NCBI RefSeq assembly: GCF_002786295.1
Contig: NZ_PGTC01000015.1
Span: 270,669-334,668 of the forward strand
Length of the DNA stretch: 64,000 bases
Direction of reading: 5' to 3'
DNA from: Pseudooceanicola marinus
GTDB taxonomy: Bacteria; Pseudomonadota; Alphaproteobacteria; Rhodobacterales; Rhodobacteraceae
A model generated the notes under the pieces. The model worked only from the letters and a program-made list of their open reading frames with translations. It was not told the origin of the DNA and did no database searches. The position numbers were made by a program, and so were the translations under genes. Below, piece by piece: positions 16,926 through 24,777 of the stretch (the stretch's first letter is position 1; every line of letters begins with the position of its first letter).

Positions 16926-18160
16926 TCCTGTTCCTCCTGTCTGTCGCGGCGGAAGGGGCCGTAGGCGGTCAGGACCTCGATGTCCTCGTCCACGGCTCGG
17001 GCTTCGGCCTCCAGGTATTGCGCGATGGCGCGGGCAAAGCCCTGATCGGCAACCCAGTGGACCGAATGGGTGACGCTGGGCATGTAGCCCCGCGCCAGTT
17101 TGTGTTCGCCCTGCGCTCCGGCCTCGACCCGTTTCAGCCCGCGGGCGATGGCGGCGTCGATGGCCTGATAGTAGCACAGTTCGAAATGCAGGCAGGGATG
17201 GTGCTCCAGCGCGCCCCAGTAGCGGCCGAAGAGCGCCTCGCGCCCGATAAAGTTCAGCGCCCCCGCGACGGGCGCACCGTCGCGCAGGGCCAGCACCAGC
17301 AGCACGTCGTCGCGCATACGTTCCTGCACCAGGTCGAAGAAGGCGCGCGTCAGGTAGGGCGTGCCCCATTTGCGCGCGCCGGTGTCCTGGTAGAAGTCCC
17401 AGAAGGCGTCCCAGTGTTCGGGGCGCAGGGCGTCGCCGGTCAGGGCCAGGATCTCGCCGCCGAAGGCCTGGGCCTGGGCGCGTTCCTTGCGGATGTTCTT
17501 GCGCTTGCGCGAGCTGAGGTGCGACAGGAAGTCGTCGAAATCGCTGTAGCCCTCGTTCAGCCAGTGGAACTGCTGGCTGGTGCGGTGCATCAGCCCCATG
17601 GCCTTGGCGGCCAGCGCCTCTCCTTCCGTGCAGAAAGTGGCATGCAGGCTGGACAGCCCGTTGTCGGCGGCGATTTGCACCGCGCCCTGGACCAGCGCCC
17701 CCATGCCCGCCGCCTCATGCCCCGGTTTCACCAGGAAGCGGCGGCCCGTGGCGGGGGTGAAGGGCACGGCGATCTGCAGCTTGGGGTAATATGCGCCGCC
17801 GGCCTGTTCATAGGCATGGGCCCAGTTGAAATCGAAGATGTATTCGCCCTGGCTGTGCCCCTTGGCATAAAGCGGCGCCACGGCGATCAGCTCGCCGCCC
17901 TGGCGGGCCAGCAGGTAGTGCGGCTCCCACCCCGTGCCGGGGCCGACGGATCCGCTGTCTTCCAGCGTTTTCAGGAAGCGCCAGGTGGTGAAGGGATCGA
18001 CAGGCGGGCCGCCGTCCGCGGCCTCGGGACAGGCGCAGCCGTCCCACTCGGCCTCGGCAATGCCGCCAAGGCTGTTGAGCGTGCTAATCTCGATCTCTGC
18101 CGCGGCGTCGGGGGCGGTGTCGGCAGCGGTCGGGTCCTGGGTGGGGTCGGGGCGTTCCAT
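16922..18160 (-). CDS. FemAB/GNAT-like acyltransferase (DUF482/PF04339 type)
   Basis: 412 residues from ATG 18160 (MERPDPTQD); the 63-residue upstream extension overlaps the glycerophosphodiesterase gene and is rejected. The sequence matches the bacterial 'peptidogalycan biosynthesis' group: [59 protein letters not shown] and [18 protein letters not shown]. The last lies in the GNAT-type acetyl/acyl donor domain. The family is widespread in proteobacteria but its reaction is not established. An Asp/Ala/Thr-rich low-complexity N-terminus of about 25 residues precedes the domain. Confidence 0.82.
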   Translation of the reverse strand: MERPDPTQDPTAADTAPDAAAEIEISTLNSLGGIAEAEWDGCACPEAADGGPPVDPFTTWRFLKTLEDSGSVGPGTGWEPHYLLARQGGELIAVAPLYAKGHSQGEYIFDFNWAHAYEQAGGAYYPKLQIAVPFTPATGRRFLVKPGHEAAGMGALVQGAVQIAADNGLSSLHATFCTEGEALAAKAMGLMHRTSQQFHWLNEGYSDFDDFLSHLSSRKRKNIRKERAQAQAFGGEILALTGDALRPEHWDAFWDFYQDTGARKWGTPYLTRAFFDLVQERMRDDVLLVLALRDGAPVAGALNFIGREALFGRYWGALEHHPCLHFELCYYQAIDAAIARGLKRVEAGAQGEHKLARGYMPSVTHSVHWVADQGFARAIAQYLEAEARAVDEDIEVLTAYGPFRRDRQEEQE

Positions 18161-18192
18161 TTCGCGATAATCTGGCGCGCCCCGCCCGGTGT

Positions 18193-18960
18193 TCAAGCGG
18201 GAACTTCGGCCGCGTAGTGCTCGAAGGTCACATTGTCGGCATGCATCCGCGCCTGTGCCTCTTCCTCCGCCGAGCGGATGGTCCAGCAGAAGACCGGCAG
18301 GCCCTTCGCGCGCAGGGCCGTGACACTGTCGCGGGTCAGGTCCTTCCATTCGTGGCTGATGAAGGACGCCCCCGTCGGTTCGACCGCGCCCAGGGCCTGC
18401 ATGTAGGCCTTCTCCTCCGCCGAGAGATGGGCGAAATGCTCTCCCTCGTAGGCGCAGGTGGTCAGGCCGCGGGGCCAGTCGGGGGCCAGTTCGGCCAGGC
18501 GGCCGACCATGCGGGGGTTGAAGGACATGAAGGCCAGCGGCCCGTCATAGCCTTCGACCAGCTGGGCGGCGCGGGCCTCCAGCGTGCCGGGGGCATGGGC
18601 GCTGCGCCCGTCCTGGTCCTTCAGCTCCACCAGCAGGGGCACACGGCCCGCGACCTGGGTCAGGACCTCGGCGAAGGTCGGAATGCCGGCCTTGCCGCCC
18701 GCCAGCGGGATGGCGGACAGCGTCGCCGCGTCCCGGGCGTCCACGTCGCCCGTCTCCGCCGTTACCCGGTCCAGCGTGTAGTCGTGAAAGACCACCGCCT
18801 CGCCGTCCGACGACAGCTGCAGGTCGATCTCGATCCCGTAGCCTGCCGCCACGGCCGCCTCGATCGCCTCGCGGCTGTTCTCGGGGCGGCCCGCGTCCCG
18901 GTCATGGTAGGCCCGGTGGGCGATCGGCAGGCGCAGGAAGTCCTGGGGCAGGGCCGTCAT
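18193..18960 (-). CDS. ugpQ: glycerophosphodiester phosphodiesterase
   Basis: 255 residues, cytosolic (no signal peptide), hydrolysing glycerophosphodiesters to glycerol-3-phosphate and an alcohol. GDPD motifs: IAHRAYHDRDAGRPENS (catalytic HR and the E of PEN), GIEIDLQLSSDGEAVVFHD (metal-binding ExD and the second catalytic His) and LLVELKDQ. The C-terminal VFCWTIRS element is also typical. It begins one base after the RidA gene ends, so they are co-transcribed. No ugp transporter is adjacent. Confidence 0.92.
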   Translation of the reverse strand: MTALPQDFLRLPIAHRAYHDRDAGRPENSREAIEAAVAAGYGIEIDLQLSSDGEAVVFHDYTLDRVTAETGDVDARDAATLSAIPLAGGKAGIPTFAEVLTQVAGRVPLLVELKDQDGRSAHAPGTLEARAAQLVEGYDGPLAFMSFNPRMVGRLAELAPDWPRGLTTCAYEGEHFAHLSAEEKAYMQALGAVEPTGASFISHEWKDLTRDSVTALRAKGLPVFCWTIRSAEEEAQARMHADNVTFEHYAAEVPA

Positions 18961-18961
18961 G

Positions 18962-19426
18962 TCATTCGATCTCGAAGATGCCTTCGATCTCGACCGCGAC
19001 GCCGAAGGGCAGCGATGCGGCGGAGACGGCAGAGCGGGCGTGGCGGCCGGCGTCGCCCAGCACCTCGACCAGGAAGTCGGAAGCGCCGTTGACCACCTTG
19101 GGCTGGTCGCCGAAGTCCAGCGTCGAGTTGACGAAGCCGGTCAGCTTCACCGCGCGCTTCAGCTTGGTGAAATCGCCCCCGCAGGCGGCTTTCACCTGGG
19201 CCAGAAGGCCGATGGCACACAGCTTGGCGGCGGCGGCGCCGGCCTCGACATCCATGTTGTCGCCCAGCTTGCCCTTCACCAGGCCGCTGGCGTCCATGCT
19301 GACCTGGCCGGAGATGTGCAGCAGGTTGCCGACCTGCACGAAGGGCACGTAGTTGGCGGCCGGGGCGGCGGCGTCGGGCAGGGTCACGCCCAGCTCTGCC
19401 AGGCGGGTTTCGATCGCATTGCTCAT
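18962..19426 (-). CDS. RidA/YjgF-family protein
   Basis: 154 residues, a little longer than classic RidA and of the 'VPFVQVGNLLHISGQ' subgroup. Family members deaminate reactive enamine/imine intermediates made by PLP enzymes. Seen: SGQVSMDASG, KLGDNMDVEAGAAAAKLCA, GFVNSTLDFGDQPKVVNGAS and HARSAVSAASLPFGVAVEIEG. The Arg in HARSAV corresponds to the substrate carboxylate-binding Arg of RidA. The start is supported by GGAG eight bases upstream. The 238 bases between it and the HlyD gene show no clear feature. Confidence 0.9.
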   Translation of the reverse strand: MSNAIETRLAELGVTLPDAAAPAANYVPFVQVGNLLHISGQVSMDASGLVKGKLGDNMDVEAGAAAAKLCAIGLLAQVKAACGGDFTKLKRAVKLTGFVNSTLDFGDQPKVVNGASDFLVEVLGDAGRHARSAVSAASLPFGVAVEIEGIFEIE

Positions 19427-19664
19427 GGGTAGCTCCTCTCAGGCTGTCGGCCGCGACGCTAGCGGGCGAACCTGCGATTGCAAGCCCAAAGGCCCGTCTG
19501 AGGCGAGGCGTTGCGGATCGGCCATGCGCCGCCGAAGGGAGGGGGGCTGGCGCGCGGTGGCTGACTGGCCGAAGCAGGTGATCCGCCGAGGCGGTGCCCA
19601 TGGCCGGAGCGCCCGAACCGGACGCGTGTCGTGGCGGGCAGTCTCCTTTAGCGCGACGGAATGG

Positions 19665-20975
19665 CTATTCGACAAAGGCGCGGGCCAGGTAGTCGCCGAA
19701 GGGTTTCACCAGGTAGGCCAGCGGCGTGCGGTCCTCGGTGCGCAGGAAGGCCTCCACCGGCATGCCGGGGATCAGCACCAGCCCCTCGGGCAGCTGGTCG
19801 CGCTCACCCTCGGCCAGGCGGATCTCGGCCCGGTAGAAGTTGCGCCCCGTGACCTCGTCGGTGAAGGCGTCTGCGGAGATGCGGGTCAGCGTGCCGGACA
19901 GCTCGGGCGTGGTACGTCGGTCGAAGCCGGAAAACCGCAGCCGCACCTCCTGGCCCAGGTGCAGGGCGTCGACGTGGATCGGTTCGACCCGGGCGGCGAT
20001 CAGCAGCGGCCGGTCCTGCGGCACGAGGTAGAGCAGCGGTTCCGCCGGGCGGATGACCGCGCCGGGGCCGAAGACGCGCAGCCCGTGGACGACGCCGGCG
20101 ACCGGCGCCGTGATTTCCAGCCGGTCGAGGCGATCGCGCAGGGCGCGGCGGCGCTCGGCCAGCTCCAGTTCGCGCACGCGCAGGTCGCGCAGCGTGGCGA
20201 TGGCCTCCTCGCGGCGGGCGGTGGCGCGGGCCAGGATCTGCAGCTCGATCTCGGTGATGCGTCCCTCGGCCTCGGCGCGGGCCGCGGCCAGCTCGCCCAG
20301 CTGGCCCTCCTGCCGGGCGGCCTCGCGGCGCAGGGCCAGAACGCGGGCCAGCTGGCTCAACCCGCGGTCCAGCAGGTCCTGCTGCACCGCCAGCTCTTCT
20401 CCGATCAGCGCGGCCTGGGTGCCAAGCGCCGCTTCCTGGGCGCGCAGGCCCGACAGCTGGGCCCGGATCTGGCCCTGACGCTTCTCCAGCTGGGCCACCT
20501 CCTGCGCGGCGGCCTCGCGCCGGGTCAGCAGCAGGCGGCGCTGACCTTCCATCAGCGCACGGACCTCCGGGGTGGCGCTGGTCGTCAGTTCGGGATCGAA
20601 ACGGGGGACGTCCAGCCCGTCCCGTTCAGCCTCCAGCCGGGCGCGCCGGGCCATCAGCTCATGCAGCTGCCCCTCGACGATGGCCAGCTCCGAACGCAGC
20701 GCCCCGGCGTCGAGCCGCGCCAGCGTGGCGCCGCGCCGGACCGTCTGGCCCTCTTCGACCAGCATCTGGTCGACCCGGCCGCCATCGGCGTGCTGCACGA
20801 CCTGGCGATTGCTTTCGACCTCGATCTGGCCCGGGGCGATTACCGCGCCGGCGATCTGGGTCAGCACCGACCAGCCGCCGAAGCCGCCGATCAGCAGCGC
20901 CAGGGTCAACAGCCCTGCGATGACCGGGCCGCGGACGACCAGGGGATCGGGGCCTTGCCCGTCGCGGCGGCTCAT
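19665..20975 (-). CDS. type I secretion membrane-fusion (HlyD-family) protein
   Basis: 436 residues from ATG 20975, which overlaps the ABC gene stop by four bases (ATGA). One N-terminal membrane anchor (about residues 16-38), then a lipoyl-type half (GQIEVESNRQVVQHADGG, LARLDAG), a long Arg/Glu/Ala-rich coiled coil (about 85-270), the second lipoyl half (ITAPVAGVVHGLRVFGPGAV) and beta-barrel region ending LVPQDRPLLIAARVEPIHVD and GMPVEAFLRTEDRT. This is the layout of PrtE/HlyD periplasmic adaptors bridging an inner-membrane ABC exporter to TolC. No TolC gene or secreted RTX substrate lies in the window. Confidence 0.92.
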   Translation of the reverse strand: MSRRDGQGPDPLVVRGPVIAGLLTLALLIGGFGGWSVLTQIAGAVIAPGQIEVESNRQVVQHADGGRVDQMLVEEGQTVRRGATLARLDAGALRSELAIVEGQLHELMARRARLEAERDGLDVPRFDPELTTSATPEVRALMEGQRRLLLTRREAAAQEVAQLEKRQGQIRAQLSGLRAQEAALGTQAALIGEELAVQQDLLDRGLSQLARVLALRREAARQEGQLGELAAARAEAEGRITEIELQILARATARREEAIATLRDLRVRELELAERRRALRDRLDRLEITAPVAGVVHGLRVFGPGAVIRPAEPLLYLVPQDRPLLIAARVEPIHVDALHLGQEVRLRFSGFDRRTTPELSGTLTRISADAFTDEVTGRNFYRAEIRLAEGERDQLPEGLVLIPGMPVEAFLRTEDRTPLAYLVKPFGDYLARAFVE

Positions 20976-22711
20976 CGCAGGCCCCCGGCGCCGCTGCCGG
21001 CACTGGCCTGGATCTGGCTGTGGTTGGCGACCACCTTGCGCAGCACCTCGTCGCGGGGGCCGAAGGCGACCCGCTGGCCGTGGTCGAGCATCAGCAGCAG
21101 GTCGCATTCCTGGATCGCCGCCGGCCGGTGCGCCATGATCAGCACCGCGCCCCCCTCGTCCCTGAGGGCGCGGATCGCCTGGTTGAGCGCCTGGCTGCCC
21201 TCGTTGTCGAGGTTGGAATTGGGTTCATCCAGCACCAGCAGGACCGGCCTGCCGTAAAGGGCGCGGGCCAGGCCGATGCGCTGGATCTGCCCGCCCGACA
21301 GCCGCCCGCCACGGGGGCTGACCCGGGTGTCGTAGCCCTCGGGCATCTTGACGATCATCTCGTGAGCATCGGCCTTCTGCGCCGCGGCGACGACAGCGAC
21401 ATCGTCGGGGTGTTCGGCCATGCGCGCGATGTTCTCGGCGATCGTCCCCTCGAACAGTTCCACCCGTTGCGGCAGGTAGCCGATCAGCGTGCCGCGCGTT
21501 TCGGGATCGTATTGATCCAGCGTCGCGCCATCCAGCCGGATCGTGCCGCCCGCGCAGGGCCATGCGCCGGTCAGGGCGCGCGCCAGCGTCGACTTGCCCG
21601 CGCCGGAGGGGCCGATGACGCCGCAGGCCTGACCCGGGGAAAGCGTGAAGGAGACCATGCGCAGGGCCGCCTGCCGGTCGCCCGGGGGCACGATGCTGGC
21701 CTGGGCGACCTCCAGCCGGGCCCTGGGGCGGGGCAGGGCGGTTTGCGGCGGCGCTGGCGGCGCCTCTCCCAGCAGGGTGGCGAGCGAGACCCAGCCCCGG
21801 CGCGCGCGGCTCATCAGCGGCCACTGGCCGACCAGGGTTTCCACCGGGGCCAGCGCCCGGCCCAGCAGGACGGACCCGGCGATCATGGCGCCCGGCGACA
21901 GCAGTTCCTGCAGGGCCAGCCAGGCGCCCAGGCCCAGCATTGCCGATTGCAGGAAGAGGCGCAGCGCCCGGCTCATCGCGGTCAGCGCGGAGGTCAGATC
22001 GGCGGCGCCGGTCATCTGCGACAGCGCGTCCGATCGCAGGTGCTGCCAGCGGCGCCAGGCGGCGCCCTGCATGCCCATGGCGCGCACCAGACCGGCCTCG
22101 GCGCGCATCTGGTCGGCCTGGGCCTGTGCGGCGAACCCTGCCGACAGCCCCGCCGCCTGGCGCTCGCGGCCGAAGCCCTGGCCCAGGGCCGCCAGCACCA
22201 CCAGCGCCGCGCCGCCGCCAAGGGCCAGCAGGCCGAGGGCCGGGTGGAAGAGGGCGATGCCGCCGAGGAAGACCGGTGTCCAGGGCAGATCGGCAAGGGC
22301 GGCGGGCACCGGCGAGCTGAGAAGGGCGCGAATCGCGTCGAGATCCTGCAGCGCCGTCTCCGCCCGGGGATCGCGCCGGTCGGAGGCGCGCAGCAGGGCC
22401 GCCTCGTAGACCCGCCGGTCCAGGCGTGCCTGGAAGCGCGCACCGATCCGCGCCATTAGCCGCGCCCGCGCCCCGTCGAGCACGCCCATGACGGCGAAGA
22501 GGAAGGCCACCAGCGCCGTCAGCGCGATCAGCGTCTCGACCGAGCGGGACGACAGCACCCGATCATAGACCAGCAGCATGTAGAGCGGCCCTGTCAGCAT
22601 CAGCAGGTTGCAGAAGACGGAAAACAGTCCGACCAGCCAGTAGAGGTGCCTGTTCTCGGCCCTGATCCGGCGCAGTTCCCTCGCGCCTGCCTGCCGCTGG
22701 TCTGTCGTCAC
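20972..22711 (-). CDS. type I secretion ABC transporter (PrtD-like), membrane and ATPase fused
   Basis: 579 residues from GTG 22711 with AAAGGAG six bases upstream; the longer frame to 22897 adds a repetitive Arg-rich stretch that is unlikely to be translated. N-terminal six-helix exporter domain (spans visible at about 27-48, 60-80, 130-175 and 250-290), then the nucleotide-binding domain: Walker A GPSGAGKST, signature LSGGQIQRIGLARAL, Walker B VLLVLDEPNSNLD and the switch His in IMAHRP. No C39 peptidase domain, so the cargo should carry a C-terminal uncleaved signal, as for proteases, lipases or RTX proteins. Coupled to the HlyD gene. Confidence 0.92.
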   Translation of the reverse strand: MTTDQRQAGARELRRIRAENRHLYWLVGLFSVFCNLLMLTGPLYMLLVYDRVLSSRSVETLIALTALVAFLFAVMGVLDGARARLMARIGARFQARLDRRVYEAALLRASDRRDPRAETALQDLDAIRALLSSPVPAALADLPWTPVFLGGIALFHPALGLLALGGGAALVVLAALGQGFGRERQAAGLSAGFAAQAQADQMRAEAGLVRAMGMQGAAWRRWQHLRSDALSQMTGAADLTSALTAMSRALRLFLQSAMLGLGAWLALQELLSPGAMIAGSVLLGRALAPVETLVGQWPLMSRARRGWVSLATLLGEAPPAPPQTALPRPRARLEVAQASIVPPGDRQAALRMVSFTLSPGQACGVIGPSGAGKSTLARALTGAWPCAGGTIRLDGATLDQYDPETRGTLIGYLPQRVELFEGTIAENIARMAEHPDDVAVVAAAQKADAHEMIVKMPEGYDTRVSPRGGRLSGGQIQRIGLARALYGRPVLLVLDEPNSNLDNEGSQALNQAIRALRDEGGAVLIMAHRPAAIQECDLLLMLDHGQRVAFGPRDEVLRKVVANHSQIQASAGSGAGGLR

Positions 22712-23223
22712 GCGCCGCTCCTTTCTGATTGCGGGCTGCCTGTTCTCCAGGTGTCTGTTCTCCAGGTGCCTGCTGCGCAGGCATCTGTCGCGAAACGCTG
22801 CCATTTGCGTCCTCTCGGGCCGTCGACCGACGCCGCAGGCTGCGAGGTCCGCAATCCGGAGCGCGCCGGGGCACCCCTTCAATCCTGCCTTGCGCACGCC
22901 CGCGCAGGGCGTTGCGCGGAAATGCCCGGTTTCCCTCGCGCCGCCCGTGCCTTACCTCCGGCCTGTAAGCTCGGGGTGCAGTCAGAGTTGGCCCACCAGC
23001 CCGGCACCACGGTGCAGATCCATGGACGACACGCTGCGATACCGGCGTTTCGGCCCGGTCCGCGAGTGGCGGCTTGTCGCTTTGCGGCCACAACCCCGCG
23101 TTCGGGGTATTTGCAGCTATGGCACCTGAGCCTTTAAAGAATAGATAAAGCCTGTCCGGCATCCTGCGCCCGGGCCCGCCCTATTGCCCGCCAGTCGATA
23201 CCATTGAAACGAGATCGCCATTC
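22712..23223. other. 512-base intergenic region between divergent ABC exporter and mlaA
   Basis: No convincing gene. The part next to mlaA has an AT-rich stretch (TTTAAAGAATAGATAAAG, about 23134-23151) that is the likely mlaA promoter region. The part next to the ABC gene holds a short tandem repeat (see 22740). Open frames here are shadows with atypical composition. Confidence 0.5.
22740..22769. repeat. 15-bp tandem duplication upstream of ABC exporter gene
   Basis: Two consecutive copies of CTGTTCTCCAGGTG followed by T or C (22740-22754 and 22755-22769). They lie 29 bases upstream of the exporter start in its leader region. Length 15 keeps any reading frame; significance unknown. Confidence 0.7.
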
Positions 23224-24072
23224 ATGACACAGCCAAGCCCGACCCCCGCCGCGCGCCGTGCCCTGCGGTCTCTAGCGCCCTCCCTGGCCGGCCTCGCCTT
23301 GCTGGCTGCTGCCGGCTGCAGCACGCCGGAGCCGGGCAGCGTGACCCGCGCGGGGGAGCCCTATGACCCCTACGAGGCGCAGAACCGCCAGGTGCATGCC
23401 TTCAACAAGGGGCTCGACCGGGCCGTGGTCCGTCCCGTGGGTGTGACCTATGCGACCGTCGTGCCCGAGCCGGTGAACGAGATGGTGGGCAATTTCGCCA
23501 ACAACCTCGGCACCCCTGCGGACGTGGTGAACAACCTGCTGCAGGCCCGGTTCGAGAATGCGGCGGTGAACACGGTCCGCTTCGTGATGAACTCGACCAT
23601 CGGCGTCGGCGGCCTGCTGGATGCGGCCACCGCCTTCGGCATCGCGCCGCGCGACACCGACTTCGGCGAGACGCTGGCCATCTGGGGCGTGCCCCAGGGC
23701 GCCTATCAGGAGCTGCCGGTCCTCGGCCCCTCGACCGAGCGGGCAACCGCGGGGATGATCGTCGACCTGGCGACCAACCCGCTGAACACCGCGCTGGATG
23801 CCTCGCAGCGACGGCTGAAGCGCGGCAGCGCCGTTGTCAGCCGGGTGGGGGAACGCGGCTACCGGGCCGAAACGGTTGATTCGATCCTCCAGAACAGCGC
23901 CGACAGCTACTCACAGCTGCGCCTGATCTACCTGCAAAATCGTCGCCACCAACTTGGCGATGCGCAGGAGGAGGCCTATGTGGACCCCTATGATGAGAAC
24001 GGGACGGACAGCGATGCGGCCTATATCGACCCTTATGCGGATGACCTCTACATTGACCCCTATGCGGAGTGA
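23224..24072 (+). CDS. mlaA: MlaA (VacJ) phospholipid-transport lipoprotein
   Basis: 282-residue outer-membrane lipoprotein that removes misplaced phospholipid from the outer leaflet. Signal peptide with lipobox AAGC at about residue 32. VacJ domain: DPYEAQNRQVHAFNKGLDRAVVRP, then VPEPVNEMVGNFANNLGTPADVVN, FVMNSTIGVGGLLDAA and FGETLAIWGVPQGAYQELPVLGPS. The C-terminus carries three acidic repeats of the type (V/I)DPY (VDPYDENG, IDPYADD, IDPYAE), beyond the usual domain. It overlaps the mlaC start by 11 bases. mlaD/E/F are not in the window. Confidence 0.93.
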   Translation: MTQPSPTPAARRALRSLAPSLAGLALLAAAGCSTPEPGSVTRAGEPYDPYEAQNRQVHAFNKGLDRAVVRPVGVTYATVVPEPVNEMVGNFANNLGTPADVVNNLLQARFENAAVNTVRFVMNSTIGVGGLLDAATAFGIAPRDTDFGETLAIWGVPQGAYQELPVLGPSTERATAGMIVDLATNPLNTALDASQRRLKRGSAVVSRVGERGYRAETVDSILQNSADSYSQLRLIYLQNRRHQLGDAQEEAYVDPYDENGTDSDAAYIDPYADDLYIDPYAE

Positions 24073-24673
24073 GCGGATCTCGCGCCGGGCGGTGCTGACC
24101 GGCCTGGCCGGTCTCTCGGCGGCAGCGCTTCTGCCGGCGGCACCGGCCCGCGCGCTAAGCGCGTCGCAGGCCACGCAGCTGGTCGACCGCGTCGTGGCGG
24201 AGATCAACGTCGTGATCAACTCGGGCGGCTCCGAGGCGCAGATGATCCCTCAGTTCGAGGCGATGCTGCGCCGCTATGCCGATGTCACGGCCATCGCGCG
24301 CACCTGCCTCGGGCCGGAGGCGCGCAGCCTGTCCTCCGGCGAGCTGGCGGCCTTCACCGAGGCCTTCACCGGCTACATCGCCCGCAAGTACGGCAAGCGG
24401 TTCCGCGAATTCATCGGTGCCCAGATCACCGTGACCGGCGCCGAACCCTACCGTGATCGCTTCATCGTCAAGACGGTGTTCAACCTGCGCGGCCAGGCGC
24501 CTTTCGACGTGGATTTCCTGGTGGCGGAACGCGGCGGCAACAGGCTCTTCTACGAGATGATCATCGAGGGCGTGTCGATGCTGGCCACCGAACGGTCCGA
24601 GATCGGCGCCATGCTGGATGCGCAGCGCGGCGACGTGGGCGCGCTGACGGCGCATCTGCGGCGCGCGGGCTAG
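24062..24673 (+). CDS. mlaC: MlaC-like periplasmic phospholipid-binding protein
   Basis: 203 residues from ATG 24062 (MRSERISRRAVLTG), inside the end of mlaA; the ORF upstream of this is a frame shadow of mlaA. The leader has a twin-arginine-like SRRAVLTGLAG followed by a hydrophobic stretch ending PARA, so export may be by Tat. MlaC/Ttg2D features: LVDRVVAEINVVIN, then FEAMLRRYADVTAIARTCLG, FTGYIARKYGKRFREFIG and VKTVFNLRGQAPFDVDFLV. It carries phospholipid between MlaA and the inner-membrane complex. Ends at a bidirectional terminator. Confidence 0.9.
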   Translation: MRSERISRRAVLTGLAGLSAAALLPAAPARALSASQATQLVDRVVAEINVVINSGGSEAQMIPQFEAMLRRYADVTAIARTCLGPEARSLSSGELAAFTEAFTGYIARKYGKRFREFIGAQITVTGAEPYRDRFIVKTVFNLRGQAPFDVDFLVAERGGNRLFYEMIIEGVSMLATERSEIGAMLDAQRGDVGALTAHLRRAG

Positions 24674-24721
24674 GCCCCCCAGGGGCGCCCGGCCGGGCCC
24701 TAACTTGGTTCAGGATGTGAA

Positions 24722-24753
24722 AAGGCCCCGCGGCAGATGTCGCGGGGCCTTTG
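24722..24753. terminator. bidirectional rho-independent terminator
   Basis: Perfect 12-bp stem AAAGGCCCCGCG / CGCGGGGCCTTT with an 8-base loop, between convergent mlaC and the penicillin-binding protein gene. Confidence 0.9.
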
Positions 24754-24777
24754 CGTTTGTCGATGCCGGCAGGCGCC

